Origin: AC-51 sp963749895
Lineage (GTDB): Bacteria; Actinomycetota; UBA4738; HRBIN12
Assembly: GCA_963749895.1 (NCBI GenBank)
Contig: CAVVOG010000003.1
Span: 434,001 to 498,000, forward strand
Direction: 5' to 3'
Length of the DNA: 64,000 nucleotides
Of the stretch, positions 26,103 to 34,247 are shown piece by piece (position 1 is the stretch's first letter; every line of letters begins with the position of its first letter). Under the pieces are notes generated by a model. It searched no databases and was not told the DNA's origin. It worked only from the letters and a program-made list of their open reading frames with translations. The position numbers and the translations under genes were made by a program.

Positions 26103-27893
26103 GTGGCGAGGATCCGCCAGGAGGACGTCGAGGCGGTCAAGGAGCGGACCAACATCGTCCAGCTCGTCGGCCAGTACCTCACCCTGAAGCGCGCCGGCCA
26201 CGACTCGATGTCCGGCCTGTGTCCGTTCCACCAGGAGAAGTCGCCGTCGTTCAGCGTCTCCCCGTCGAAAGGCGTCTTCTACTGCTTCGGGTGCGGCAAG
26301 GGCGGCGATGCGATCACCTTCCTGCGGGAGCTGGAATCGCTCAGCTACGTCGAGGCGATCGAGCGATTGGCGCAGGCCGCCGGGGTCCAGCTGCGCTTCG
26401 AGGGTGACTCGCCGGCGGATCGGCGCGCGGCGGAGCGTCGCAAGGCCCTCTACCGGGCGAACGAGGAGGCCTCCAGGCTCTTCCGGCAGATGCTCGCGGA
26501 CGGGCGCGAGGCCGGCGACGCTCGCGCGTACCTCGCCGAACGAGGCCTCGGCGCCGAGGCGATCGAGACGTTCGAGATCGGGTACGCACCCGGATACCCC
26601 GACTTCCTGCTGCGGCGGCTCTCGGGCGCCCGCGATCTCTCGCCCGAGATCCTCCTCGAGGCCGGGGTCGCCACCCGCGGCGACGACGGGACGGTCCGCG
26701 ACCGGTTCCGGGGACGGATCACGTTCCCGATCCAGGATCTCCAGGGTCGACACATCGGGTTCGGCGCCCGCGTCCTGCCCAGCGACCCGCGAGCCGGCGA
26801 GCAGGCGAAGTACCTGAACACCGCCGAGACCCCGATCTACAAGAAGCACGACGTCCTGTACAACCTGCACCGCGCCCGCTCGTCGATCACCCGCTCCGGC
26901 GACGTGTTCGTCGTCGAGGGGTACACCGACGTGATCGGTCTGGCCCAGGCGGGGATCGAGAACGCCGTGGCCACGTGCGGTACGGCGCTGGGGGAGCGGC
27001 ACTTCGAGCTTCTGTCGCGGTTCGCGCAGCGGGCGATCCTCGCGTTCGACTCCGACGAAGCGGGGGCCCGGGCGGCCGAGCGCGCGTTCGCGTTCGCCGA
27101 GAACTTCCCGATCCAACCGGTCGTGATGATCATCCCCGAGGGCCTGGACCCCGCGGAGTTCGTCGCGAAGCACGGCGCCGACGCGGTGCGCCAGGCCGCC
27201 AAAGGCGGGCGCCCCCTCGTGGAGTACATGGTCCGGCGCACCGTGGGACGTCACGACCTGGCCACGATCGAGGACCGCTCCGCCGCGGTGGCCGACGCCC
27301 TGCCGATGCTGGAGCGCCTCACCGATCCCGTCCGCCGCTCCGAGTACGTCGGGCTGCTCGCCGACCTGACCGGGGTCTCGGAGACCTCGGTCGCCGAGTC
27401 GCTCCGTCGGCGCCTGGGCGGGCGCCCCCAGGAGGTCGCGAAGACCGTCCGCAAGGCGACGGCGTCGGAGCGGCTCGAACGGGAGATGCTCCGGCTGATG
27501 GCGCGCGACCCCGCGGTCTACACGACGTACGCCCCACGTCTGACCGAGGAGCATTTCCGTGCGCCGGTGGCGCGACGGATGTTCCTGGCGCTCCGCGACG
27601 CCGACGGGGACGTCGGTGCCCTGGCGGGCGGAGAGGATCCGAAGATGGCGGGAGCGGCGGCCGCGCTCACCGTCGAGCCGCTCGAGGGCGAGCCCGGTCC
27701 TGAGTACGCCGAGGCCGTCTGGTCCCGGCTGCAGGAGTTCCTGATGAAGGCTCGCAGCGACGACCTCCGGGCCCGCCTGCAGAAGCTGAACCCCACGACG
27801 GACCCCGGGTACGAAGAGCTGTTCCTCCAGTTGGTGGAGGTCGACGCTGAGCTCCGGCGGCTCCGCGACACCGCTGCGGGCGCCGTCGGGTAG
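26103..27893 (+). CDS. dnaG: DNA primase
   Basis: A 596-residue DnaG that makes RNA primers for replication. The N-terminal CHC2 zinc finger is CPFHQEKSPSF...YCFGCGKGGD (about 40-66). The TOPRIM core follows, with VFVVEGYTDVIGL (about 268-280) and AFDSDEAG. The C-terminal helicase-binding region is shorter and divergent. The dgt-dnaG-sigA order forms the macromolecular-synthesis cluster. Confidence 0.96.
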   Translation: MARIRQEDVEAVKERTNIVQLVGQYLTLKRAGHDSMSGLCPFHQEKSPSFSVSPSKGVFYCFGCGKGGDAITFLRELESLSYVEAIERLAQAAGVQLRFEGDSPADRRAAERRKALYRANEEASRLFRQMLADGREAGDARAYLAERGLGAEAIETFEIGYAPGYPDFLLRRLSGARDLSPEILLEAGVATRGDDGTVRDRFRGRITFPIQDLQGRHIGFGARVLPSDPRAGEQAKYLNTAETPIYKKHDVLYNLHRARSSITRSGDVFVVEGYTDVIGLAQAGIENAVATCGTALGERHFELLSRFAQRAILAFDSDEAGARAAERAFAFAENFPIQPVVMIIPEGLDPAEFVAKHGADAVRQAAKGGRPLVEYMVRRTVGRHDLATIEDRSAAVADALPMLERLTDPVRRSEYVGLLADLTGVSETSVAESLRRRLGGRPQEVAKTVRKATASERLEREMLRLMARDPAVYTTYAPRLTEEHFRAPVARRMFLALRDADGDVGALAGGEDPKMAGAAAALTVEPLEGEPGPEYAEAVWSRLQEFLMKARSDDLRARLQKLNPTTDPGYEELFLQLVEVDAELRRLRDTAAGAVG

Positions 27894-27921
27894 CGCCGGG
27901 GTCGCGATGGTTCCCGTTCCG

Positions 27922-27927
27922 TACACT
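27922..27927 (+). promoter_or_regulatory. -10 element upstream of the sigma factor gene
   Basis: TACACT would give a leader of roughly 28-30 nt that contains the AGGAGAG ribosome site of sigA. Confidence 0.4.
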
Positions 27928-27962
27928 GTTCCGGTCGTGCCCCAGTCAGGAGAGAACCCCCG

Positions 27963-29273
27963 TTGACCGAGGCGGCAGCCCGCGAAGTCGTCGCGATCGA
28001 CGACGTCAAAGAGCAGATCGCCGCGCGTGGGCGCGAGCGTGGGTTCGTGACCTCCGAGGATCTCCTGGAAGCCGTCCCCGTCGACGACTTCACCCCCGAG
28101 CAGATCGAGGAGTTCCTGACGGCGGTGCAGGAGCACCTGTCGAACGAGGGCATCGAGGTGATCGAGGTCCCCGGCGACGACACCGACGCGGCGACCCAGG
28201 TCCGCATCGAGGTCGACCTGCTGAAGGCCCCCACGAACGACCCGGTTCGGATGTACCTGAAAGAGATCGGGAAGGTTCCGCTGCTGAACGCGGCGCAGGA
28301 GGTCGACCTGGCCCGCCGGATCGAGGCCGGCGAGCTGTCGACCGCGCTGCAGCGCCGGGCAGCCGAGGACGGCAAGCCGGACGCCAAGGAGCTGAAGTTC
28401 CTCGTTCAGAAGGTCTGGGAGATCCGTGACCACCAGCAGACCGCGTTCGGCCGGGTCGAGGGCATCGGTCGCGACAAGATCGCGAAGAGCTACAAGCCGA
28501 AGACCGACCGCGAGCTCGAGGACTTCTGTCGGCGCGTCGAGCGCGACGGTCAGCTCGCGAAGAAGAAGCTGATCGAGGCGAACCTCCGGCTGGTCGTGTC
28601 GATCGCGAAGCGCTACGTCGGCCGCGGGATGCTGTTCCTGGATCTGATCCAGGAGGGGAACCTCGGCCTGATCCGTGCGGTCGAGAAGTTCGACTACGAC
28701 AAGGGCTTCAAGTTCTCGACGTACGCGACGTGGTGGATCCGCCAGGCGATCACCCGTGCGATCGCCGACCAGGCGCGCACGATCCGGATCCCCGTGCACA
28801 TGGTCGAGACGATCAACAAGCTCGTGCGGATCCAACGGGCGCTGCTGCAGGATCTGGGCCGCGAGCCCACGCCCGAGGAGATCGGCAAGCAGATGGGTGT
28901 CGGGGCCGAGAAGGTGCGCGAGATCCAGAAGGTCTCGCAGGAACCGGTGTCGCTCCACACGCCGATCGGCGAGGAGGAGGACTCCCAGCTCGGGGACTTC
29001 ATCGAGGACTCCGACGCCGTCGTCCCCGTCGACGCGGCCAGCTTCATCCTGCTCCAGGAACAGCTCGAGGGCGTCCTCGAGACCCTGTCCGAGCGCGAGA
29101 AGAAGGTCGTCCAGCTGCGGTTCGGGTTGGTCGACGGCCACCCCCGCACCCTGGAGGAGGTCGGCAAGGAGTTCGGCGTGACCCGCGAGCGGATCCGGCA
29201 GATCGAGTCGAAGACGCTGTCGAAGCTCCGCCATCCCTCGCGCAGCCAGAAGCTCCGCGACTACCTCGAGTAG
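27963..29273 (+). CDS. sigA: Primary RNA polymerase sigma factor (RpoD/SigA)
   Basis: A 436-residue group 1 sigma-70 factor. Region 1.1-like N-terminus, then region 1.2 (DPVRMYLKEIGKVPLL), region 2 (LRLVVSIAKRY...LFLDLIQEGNLGLIRAVEKFDY, cited in parts) with the -10-binding TYATWWIRQAI, region 3, and region 4.2 (TLEEVGKEFGVTRERIRQIE). All primary-sigma features are complete. The start is a TTG at 27963 supported by AGGAGAG eight bases upstream. It is expected to recognise the TANNNT boxes seen throughout the window. Confidence 0.96.
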   Translation: MTEAAAREVVAIDDVKEQIAARGRERGFVTSEDLLEAVPVDDFTPEQIEEFLTAVQEHLSNEGIEVIEVPGDDTDAATQVRIEVDLLKAPTNDPVRMYLKEIGKVPLLNAAQEVDLARRIEAGELSTALQRRAAEDGKPDAKELKFLVQKVWEIRDHQQTAFGRVEGIGRDKIAKSYKPKTDRELEDFCRRVERDGQLAKKKLIEANLRLVVSIAKRYVGRGMLFLDLIQEGNLGLIRAVEKFDYDKGFKFSTYATWWIRQAITRAIADQARTIRIPVHMVETINKLVRIQRALLQDLGREPTPEEIGKQMGVGAEKVREIQKVSQEPVSLHTPIGEEEDSQLGDFIEDSDAVVPVDAASFILLQEQLEGVLETLSEREKKVVQLRFGLVDGHPRTLEEVGKEFGVTRERIRQIESKTLSKLRHPSRSQKLRDYLE

Positions 29274-29274
29274 C

Positions 29275-29295
29275 CCTCGGGTTCAGCCCCCGAGG
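29275..29295 (+). terminator. Hairpin after sigA
   Basis: CCTCGGG-N7-CCCGAGG is a perfect 7-bp stem one base after the sigA stop, followed by a pyrimidine-rich run TTCCCTTCC. It is a plausible intrinsic terminator. Confidence 0.5.
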
Positions 29296-29316
29296 TTCCC
29301 TTCCGATGGCACCATC

Positions 29317-29791
29317 GTGAGGTTCCTGCGACGCGTGCGTTCCGAGCGCGGCTTCAGCCTGATCGAGCTGATGGTCTGCCTGTTGATCCTGGGTGTGCTG
29401 ATGACGATCGCGCTCCCGATCTACCTCGGCGCCGTCGAGCGCGCGGACGACATGGCCGCTCGCGCGTCCCTCCACACGGCGCAGGTCGCCGGACGGATGC
29501 TGATCGCCGGCGGCGCCGAGTACGACGATGCCACGCTGGACGCCCTGGAAGGACGTCGAGCCCTCGGTCCGATGGGTGGACCGCGACGAACCGAGCCTGG
29601 GACCGACGATCGTGAGCCGAGCCGTCGTCGCGAACGATCTGTACCTGGCCACCTACTCGCCGACCGGCACGTGCTTCTTCGTGCGAGACGACCCCGGCGC
29701 GGGGATCGGCCGGGCGAGCCTCGAAGGCGTGGAGCGCGCCGACTGCACCGCGATGGCCGCGGTCACGGCGTCGTTCGAGCCGACCTGGTAG
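29317..29791 (+). pseudogene. Type IV pilin-like protein, interrupted by an apparent 1-nt frameshift
   Basis: The N-terminus is a class III (prepilin peptidase) signal, RGFSLIELM, with Glu at position 5 of the mature protein, followed by the hydrophobic pilin helix. The frame opened by the GTG at 29317 continues into meaningless Arg-rich sequence after about residue 76. The sequence resumes in the +1 frame as DVEPSVRWVDRDE and YLATYSPTGTCFFVRDD, a typical globular pilin domain with a Cys pair, ending at 29791. Removing one A at 29549-29550 would join the two parts seamlessly (DALEDVEPS). It could be an assembly error, a real mutation or recoding. No other pilus genes are nearby. Confidence 0.75.
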
Positions 29792-29794
29792 CCG

Positions 29795-30064
29795 TCAGCT
29801 CCAGGCCGCGTCGTCGTAGGTCTGTTCGCTCAGCCGGTCGCGGATCGCGCCGCGCGCGCGGCGGATCGCGTCGAGGCTCTTCACGGAGGCCAGGTCCACC
29901 ACGCGCTGCGCCTGGTCGGACGCCACCGCGAGGGCCGGGCTCTGCGATGCCGTGCCCTGCGTCGGCCCGTGGAGCACCTCCGGGTCGTCCTCGTTCATCT
30001 TCTTCGCGATCGCGAGTCCGGCTACCACGCCGGCGCCGAACAGGAAGATCGTACGCAGCTTCAT
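29795..30064 (-). CDS. Small membrane protein, function unknown
   Basis: An 89-residue protein with one N-terminal hydrophobic segment (TIFLFGAGVVAGLAIA) and a charged, probably helical cytoplasmic tail. A GGAAGGA ribosome site lies seven bases before the ATG. It is convergent with the pilin gene, with three bases between their ends. No family recognised. Confidence 0.6.
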   Translation of the reverse strand: MKLRTIFLFGAGVVAGLAIAKKMNEDDPEVLHGPTQGTASQSPALAVASDQAQRVVDLASVKSLDAIRRARGAIRDRLSEQTYDDAAWS

Positions 30065-30139
30065 CTGGGGTCCTTCCGTGTCGATGTGATGAGCGGTCAG
30101 CCTATCGCGGCGCCTTCCGGGCGCGGAAGGGGCCGCTGG

Positions 30140-30145
30140 TAGACT
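30140..30145 (+). promoter_or_regulatory. -10 element of the tRNA-Asn promoter
   Basis: TAGACT lies 14 bases upstream of the mature tRNA 5' end, consistent with a short 5' leader removed by RNase P. Confidence 0.5.
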
Positions 30146-30159
30146 GCCCGGCGCAGCAT

Positions 30160-30236
30160 TCCGGGGTAGCTCAATTCGGCAGAGCGGCGGACTGTTAATC
30201 CGTAGGTTGTGGGTTCAAGTCCCACCCCCGGAGCCA
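30160..30236 (+). tRNA. tRNA-Asn (anticodon GUU)
   Basis: A complete cloverleaf can be folded: acceptor TCCGGGG/CCCCGGA, D arm GCTC...GAGC, anticodon stem GCGGA/TCCGT with loop CTGTTAA (anticodon GTT), variable AGGTT, T arm GTGGG-TTCAAGT-CCCAC. The discriminator is G at 30233 and the CCA tail (30234-30236) is encoded in the DNA. Confidence 0.97.
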
Positions 30237-30293
30237 CGCAGAGGCGAAGGAGATGGCGTCGTAGGCGGGTTCGACGGCGCCCAGGATGTCGCG

Positions 30294-30563
30294 CTACTTC
30301 TTGATGTAGACGACCATCGTCGAGGGGATCATCCCGGCCCGCTCCGCGGCGGCCGCCAGCTCCGGAGCGAAGGCGCTCTGGGCAGCCTGGAAGGCCTCCA
30401 GGTCAGGGACGTCCCACGTGCTGGCGACCCGGTTGCTCCCATCCATGGCGACGTAGCTGGCCCCGTCGGACGCAACCGTTGACATCGCGGGGACCAACTC
30501 CTCCTTGAACTTCAACCACTCCTCGACATCGTTGACCTCTGCAGTGACGATGACCTGGGGCAT
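30294..30563 (-). CDS. Small dimeric alpha/beta-barrel-like protein
   Basis: An 89-residue protein with a ferredoxin-like fold pattern: MPQVIVTAEVNDVEEWLKF at the start, a WDVPDLEAFQAAQ helix in the middle and a VVYIKK strand at the end. The layout resembles small dimeric alpha/beta-barrel (ABM-like) proteins implicated in stress response or as monooxygenase relatives. No catalytic residue is evident. A GAGGAGG site precedes the ATG by about eight bases. Confidence 0.6.
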   Translation of the reverse strand: MPQVIVTAEVNDVEEWLKFKEELVPAMSTVASDGASYVAMDGSNRVASTWDVPDLEAFQAAQSAFAPELAAAAERAGMIPSTMVVYIKK

Positions 30564-30811
30564 GAATGCACCTCCTCGACGGGGACGCCGGAGCTTATAC
30601 CGTCCCGGTCAAGGTGAGGCGCCGGCGTCACCGTCGCGATGCCGCCCGTACCGGCCCTTGGAGTGGGTCACCACCGTCGAACAGGCACCTGCGTCCGCGG
30701 ACGCGGGTCTTGCGATCAGGGCCCTGGCGACCGCGTCGCGGTAGGGGCTTCGGTGCTCCGAGCGTGCGGGGCAGGAGGCGTTCATCGCATGCTCGGCAGC
30801 GCCGTGGCGGG

Positions 30812-30985
30812 TCAGCACCTCGCGCGGCGCCGCAGGATGAACCCTGCGATCGGCAGGACGATCAGCGTCCCGATCACCGCGCCGATCAGCCCACCGAAGT
30901 CGAAGATGTCGCCGCCGCCGATCCCGAAGCCCGGGGTGCCGGGAGCACGGCCCGTATTCCGCCGGACGGCACGTGTGAACAGGGC
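30812..30985 (-). pseudogene. C-terminal remnant of a GlsB/YeaQ-type membrane protein
   Basis: The minus-strand frame reads TPGFGIGGGDIFDFGGLIGAV followed by a hydrophobic segment and RRRARC, then a stop at 30812. This looks like the second membrane half of GlsB/YeaQ/YmgE-family proteins. The first half is absent: only about 60 bases separate it from the next gene, and no frame there encodes a membrane segment or a usable start. It is probably a decayed fragment. Confidence 0.35.
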
Positions 30986-31045
30986 CCTCTGACCTGATCT
31001 CGACGGGTGCCCTGCGCGCACCCTCGCATCGAGGAGGTTGGGCAG

Positions 31046-31321
31046 ATGGCGACGAGAGCAGAGGTCGAAGAGCTGTGCTGTGCCGCGCTCGAGGAGGAGC
31101 ACCAGTGGCGCGAGGGCGGTCCTGAGGATCGCAAGGCGGCGTTCGAGCGGTTCCAAGGGCTCGTCCACCAGATCGCCGACGTCACGGACCGGACGTACGA
31201 GGACGTGATGAACGACGCGATCGAGGAGTGGGTCAAGGTCCACTTCTGCGAGCTCCCGACGGAACATGAACCGGCGGCCGAGTGGGAAGAGGCGGGCCAC
31301 AAGGAGCACGCGAGCGGGTAG
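31046..31321 (+). CDS. Small soluble protein, function unknown
   Basis: A 91-residue acidic, mostly helical protein (RAEVEELCCAALEEEHQW...) with no recognised family. The ATG at 31046 has GAGGAGG eight bases upstream; the 13-residue in-frame extension to 31007 has no ribosome site. It stands alone between the GlsB remnant and a convergent lipoprotein gene. Confidence 0.65.
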   Translation: MATRAEVEELCCAALEEEHQWREGGPEDRKAAFERFQGLVHQIADVTDRTYEDVMNDAIEEWVKVHFCELPTEHEPAAEWEEAGHKEHASG

Positions 31322-31327
31322 CGCCGC

Positions 31328-32254
31328 TCAGTTCCAGAGGTGGTCGGGCCCCATGAAGGCCTCGGCCACGTACGCGTCGTAGTCGACGTCGAACGCGAGT
31401 TCGAACGCGCGGTGCCAGTCGCCGGTCTTGCCCGCGAGCCGCCAGAAGCGCAGGAACGTCAGCGGCTTCCCGTCCACCAGGCGGTAGCCGGCGTACTGGG
31501 CCATCAGGTACCAGGTCACGGTCTCCTCGGGCGGGAGCTCGAGGGGGTTCGTGCCGGCACGGAGCACCTTGAGCGCCCGCGGTGTCCACGTTCGGTGGGC
31601 CTGGATGTAGCCCTCGTACGAGGTCAGGCCGAGCTGTTCGGTGACCCTGAGGGCCTGCAGGTTCGCGTCGGCCTCTTGGAGCCACACCGGCACGTCGTCC
31701 AGATCGCCCGACCGGCATCCGTCCTGCGGACCGCACCGCATGCTCAGCTGCTGGATCTGGTGCCACCACTCGTGGACCAGGACGAAGCTCCTACCCATCG
31801 TCGAGAGATCGAACCAGTCGTGCGTCCAGATCGTGATCAACCCCTTGCGCGCCGAGATCTGCTGGAACTGCGCAGAGGTGTTGGCCGCTCCGTCGCCCGC
31901 TCGGATCTCCACGACCGTCACCCGCTCGGAACAGCCGGGGAGGGGGACGTGGGCGAGCGCCCGCTGCGCCCGCTCGGCGGTCGTGCGGATCGCCTCGGTC
32001 AGCTCGTCGGGGACGCGGGGCTTCGGGTCGATCACCAGATCGAGCGATCCGACGGTCTGGGTGCACGCGTCCGCTCGGACGGGTTCGGGGGCCGCGACCG
32101 CACGCGGAGACGATCCCGCGGTGGGGGAGCTGACGGCGGGTCGGGGGCCGGACGCGTCGGGGTTGCCGCCGGTGCACGACGTGGTCGCCGCGACGAGCAG
32201 CAGCACGACCACCACGACGAGGGGTCGCGCGCGTCGGGGGGAGAACGACCGCAT
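31328..32254 (-). CDS. Lipoprotein with HEXXH zincin motif
   Basis: A 308-residue predicted lipoprotein. A hydrophobic signal ends in the lipobox ATTSC, followed by a Pro/Ser-rich linker and a peptidase-like domain with VHEWWHQIQ (HEXXH near residue 160) and, further on, WLQEADANLQAL, which may hold the third zinc ligand. WHRAFELAFDVDYDAYVAEA resembles peptidase MA-like domains. The ATG at 32254 is chosen over the upstream GTG because a TACGGT -10 box lies seven bases before it. Confidence 0.72.
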   Translation of the reverse strand: MRSFSPRRARPLVVVVVLLLVAATTSCTGGNPDASGPRPAVSSPTAGSSPRAVAAPEPVRADACTQTVGSLDLVIDPKPRVPDELTEAIRTTAERAQRALAHVPLPGCSERVTVVEIRAGDGAANTSAQFQQISARKGLITIWTHDWFDLSTMGRSFVLVHEWWHQIQQLSMRCGPQDGCRSGDLDDVPVWLQEADANLQALRVTEQLGLTSYEGYIQAHRTWTPRALKVLRAGTNPLELPPEETVTWYLMAQYAGYRLVDGKPLTFLRFWRLAGKTGDWHRAFELAFDVDYDAYVAEAFMGPDHLWN

Positions 32255-32261
32255 CTCGGGC

Positions 32262-32267
32262 ACCGTA
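32262..32267 (-). promoter_or_regulatory. -10 element of a leaderless promoter for the HEWWH lipoprotein gene
   Basis: On the minus strand TACGGT is followed by seven bases and the ATG at 32254, matching the leaderless layout of other genes here. Confidence 0.45.
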
Positions 32268-32380
32268 GCAGTGCCCGCCGCGCCCGACGAGCGGACCTGC
32301 GGGGTCCCGCGTCGTCGGAGCCCTTGGGACCTGATGGGCGGATGGCCGCACGGCTACCGTGGAAGGTGGAGGTGAGACAG

Positions 32381-32653
32381 ATGATCGTCGGCTCCCTCTT
32401 CACTTCGGATCCCTGGGTCGCGGCGACGCTCCTCGCCGTCGGCGTCGTGATCGTCCTCGCGATCGTCGCGATCGCCGACACCGGGGAGACGTCCCCGGAG
32501 CACGAACTGCACCCGATGGGGGAGGCGTATCGCTGCACGTGCGGCGAGACCTTCCCGACGCGGGAGGCCGGGCTGGACCATGTGGCGCAGCAGCGTCATG
32601 TGGTGGATGGTCCGGTCGAGGACCATCCGCACCGCGGACTCCCGATGCGGTGA
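32381..32653 (+). CDS. Small membrane protein with C2H2-like metal-binding tail
   Basis: A 90-residue protein with one membrane segment (about 12-33) and a cytoplasmic tail containing YRCTCGETFPTREAGLDHV and QQRH, a Cys-x-Cys...His-x5-His arrangement that resembles a C2H2 zinc site. GGAGGTGA precedes the ATG by seven bases. The gene is followed closely by the haem-binding-domain gene and the two may form an operon. Function unknown. Confidence 0.6.
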   Translation: MIVGSLFTSDPWVAATLLAVGVVIVLAIVAIADTGETSPEHELHPMGEAYRCTCGETFPTREAGLDHVAQQRHVVDGPVEDHPHRGLPMR

Positions 32654-32676
32654 CGATCCCGAACGAGGAGCAGGTG

Positions 32677-33201
32677 ATGCCAGACACGGATCCATCGCAG
32701 CCGATCGCCGGACGGGAACGGCACGTGCTCCGCACGGTGCTGGTCGTCCTCGCGGGGATCTTCGTCGTGATGCAGCTGGTCCCCTACGGGAGGGATCACG
32801 CGAACCCGCCCGTTACCGCCGAGCCGGCGTGGGACTCGCCCGCGACCCGGCAGCTCGCCGTGACCGCGTGCTTCGATTGCCACAGCAACGAGACCACGTG
32901 GCCCTGGTACACGAACGTGGCACCGATGTCGTGGCTCGTCCAGCGCGACGTGGACGAGGGACGCGAGACGCTCAACTTCTCCGAGTGGGATCGGCCGCAG
33001 TCCGAGGAGATCGAGGAGGTCGGTGACATCGTCCTCGACGGGGAGATGCCGCCCACCCAGTACACGCTGATCCACCGCGACGCGGCGCTGTCCGACGACG
33101 AGGCGCGGGCGCTCGCCGACGGGCTCGAGGCGACGTTCCAGGGCTCGCCGCCCGTACTGGCCGAGCTCGAGGAGCCGGACGAGCCCGAGGTCGAGGACTG
33201 A
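32677..33201 (+). CDS. Membrane-anchored haem-binding domain protein
   Basis: A 174-residue protein with an N-terminal membrane anchor (about 17-35) and an extracytoplasmic domain containing a single c-type haem motif, ACFDCHSNETTWPWY, near residues 64-78, which is the hallmark of the Haem_bd (DUF) family. MSWLVQRDVDEGR and EMPPTQYTLIH are the other conserved blocks. It probably receives haem from the Ccm system encoded elsewhere in the window. The ATG has GAGGAG six bases upstream. Confidence 0.85.
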   Translation: MPDTDPSQPIAGRERHVLRTVLVVLAGIFVVMQLVPYGRDHANPPVTAEPAWDSPATRQLAVTACFDCHSNETTWPWYTNVAPMSWLVQRDVDEGRETLNFSEWDRPQSEEIEEVGDIVLDGEMPPTQYTLIHRDAALSDDEARALADGLEATFQGSPPVLAELEEPDEPEVED

Positions 33202-33266
33202 GCCCGTTCCCGTCCGCCCGCCGACACTTGCTACGCTCCGGCCGTCCGTGACCCAGGGGGTAGCCG

Positions 33267-34247
33267 GTGACCGTCTCGAACCCGTTCCGCGCCGAGGGCG
33301 AGTGGCTGAAGTGCCAGTTCCACGCGCACTCGCTCTGCTCCGACGGTGAGCTCCCTCCCGACTCGCTCGCCGACGCGTACTACCACCGCGGGTACGACGT
33401 CCTCACGATCTCCGATCACTGGGTGATGACGAAGGTCGACGGCCCCGAGGGACTGCTCGTGATCCCCGGGGCGGAGCTCGGCGTCGATCCGGTCGCGGGT
33501 CCGATGTCGCCGGAGTTCCTCGCGATCGGGATCGACGAGGTCACCGAGACCCCGAACGGCGACCCTGTGAACTGGTACGAGTTCGCGAACTCGAGCTTCA
33601 AGACGTTCGCCACGTTCGACGACGGTCACGCGTACGTGCGGGAGCAGGGCGGTGCGACGATCCTGTGCCACCCGTCGTGGAGCGGGCTGCCGCAGGAGAC
33701 GGTGTTCGCAGCTCGGAGCCTCGACGGTGTCGAGGTCTGGAACGCGTCGTCGCACCGAGAGAACGACCGAGGGGACTCCAGCTACGTCTGGGACCTCGCG
33801 TTCGACGCCGGCATCGGGTTCGCACCGTGCGGCACGGACGACTCCCACTACCCGACGTTCGACGTGGACGACGCGTGGACGATGGTCCGGGCGGCGGAAC
33901 GGACGCGCGAGGCGGTGGTCGAGGCGCTCCGTACCGGCGCCACCTACGCGTCGAACGGACCCGTCGTCCACGACGTGGAGCGCGACGGCGGTGCGATCGA
34001 GGCGGCGTTCAGCCCGGCGCGCGACGTCTGGCTCCACAGCGGCTGGCAGGACGGCCTGGGGTTGTCGGCGGGCGCGCGCGGCCGTCGCGAGGGCGCGGAG
34101 ATCCTGCAGCGCGACGTCCGGGGGCTGATCACGCACGCGCGGTTCCGTCCGCCGGACGACGTCGAGGCCGAGCGTCGCGACGACCGCTGGTGGCGTCTGG
34201 TCGTCGAGGACGAGTACGGCCGACGCGCCTGGACGAACCTGGTCTAG
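33267..34247 (+). CDS. PHP-domain phosphoesterase-like hydrolase
   Basis: A 326-residue PHP-domain metal-dependent hydrolase. Metal ligands are visible in CQFHAHSLCSDGE and LTISDHWVM near the N-terminus and in the later TILCHPSW and CGTDDSHYP. The C-terminal part (VHDVERDGGAIEAAF) resembles the extra domain of CehA/McbA-type PHP hydrolases. Substrate unknown. An AGGGGG ribosome site lies before the GTG at 33267. Its stop and that of the convergent kinase overlap within the tetranucleotide CTAG at 34244-34247. Confidence 0.82.
   Translation: MTVSNPFRAEGEWLKCQFHAHSLCSDGELPPDSLADAYYHRGYDVLTISDHWVMTKVDGPEGLLVIPGAELGVDPVAGPMSPEFLAIGIDEVTETPNGDPVNWYEFANSSFKTFATFDDGHAYVREQGGATILCHPSWSGLPQETVFAARSLDGVEVWNASSHRENDRGDSSYVWDLAFDAGIGFAPCGTDDSHYPTFDVDDAWTMVRAAERTREAVVEALRTGATYASNGPVVHDVERDGGAIEAAFSPARDVWLHSGWQDGLGLSAGARGRREGAEILQRDVRGLITHARFRPPDDVEAERRDDRWWRLVVEDEYGRRAWTNLV

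Noticed and set aside
30566..30997. Plus-strand open frames between the small alpha/beta protein and the gene at 31046
   Set aside because: Arg/Pro-rich composition, no ribosome sites, and overlap with the GlsB-like remnant on the other strand.
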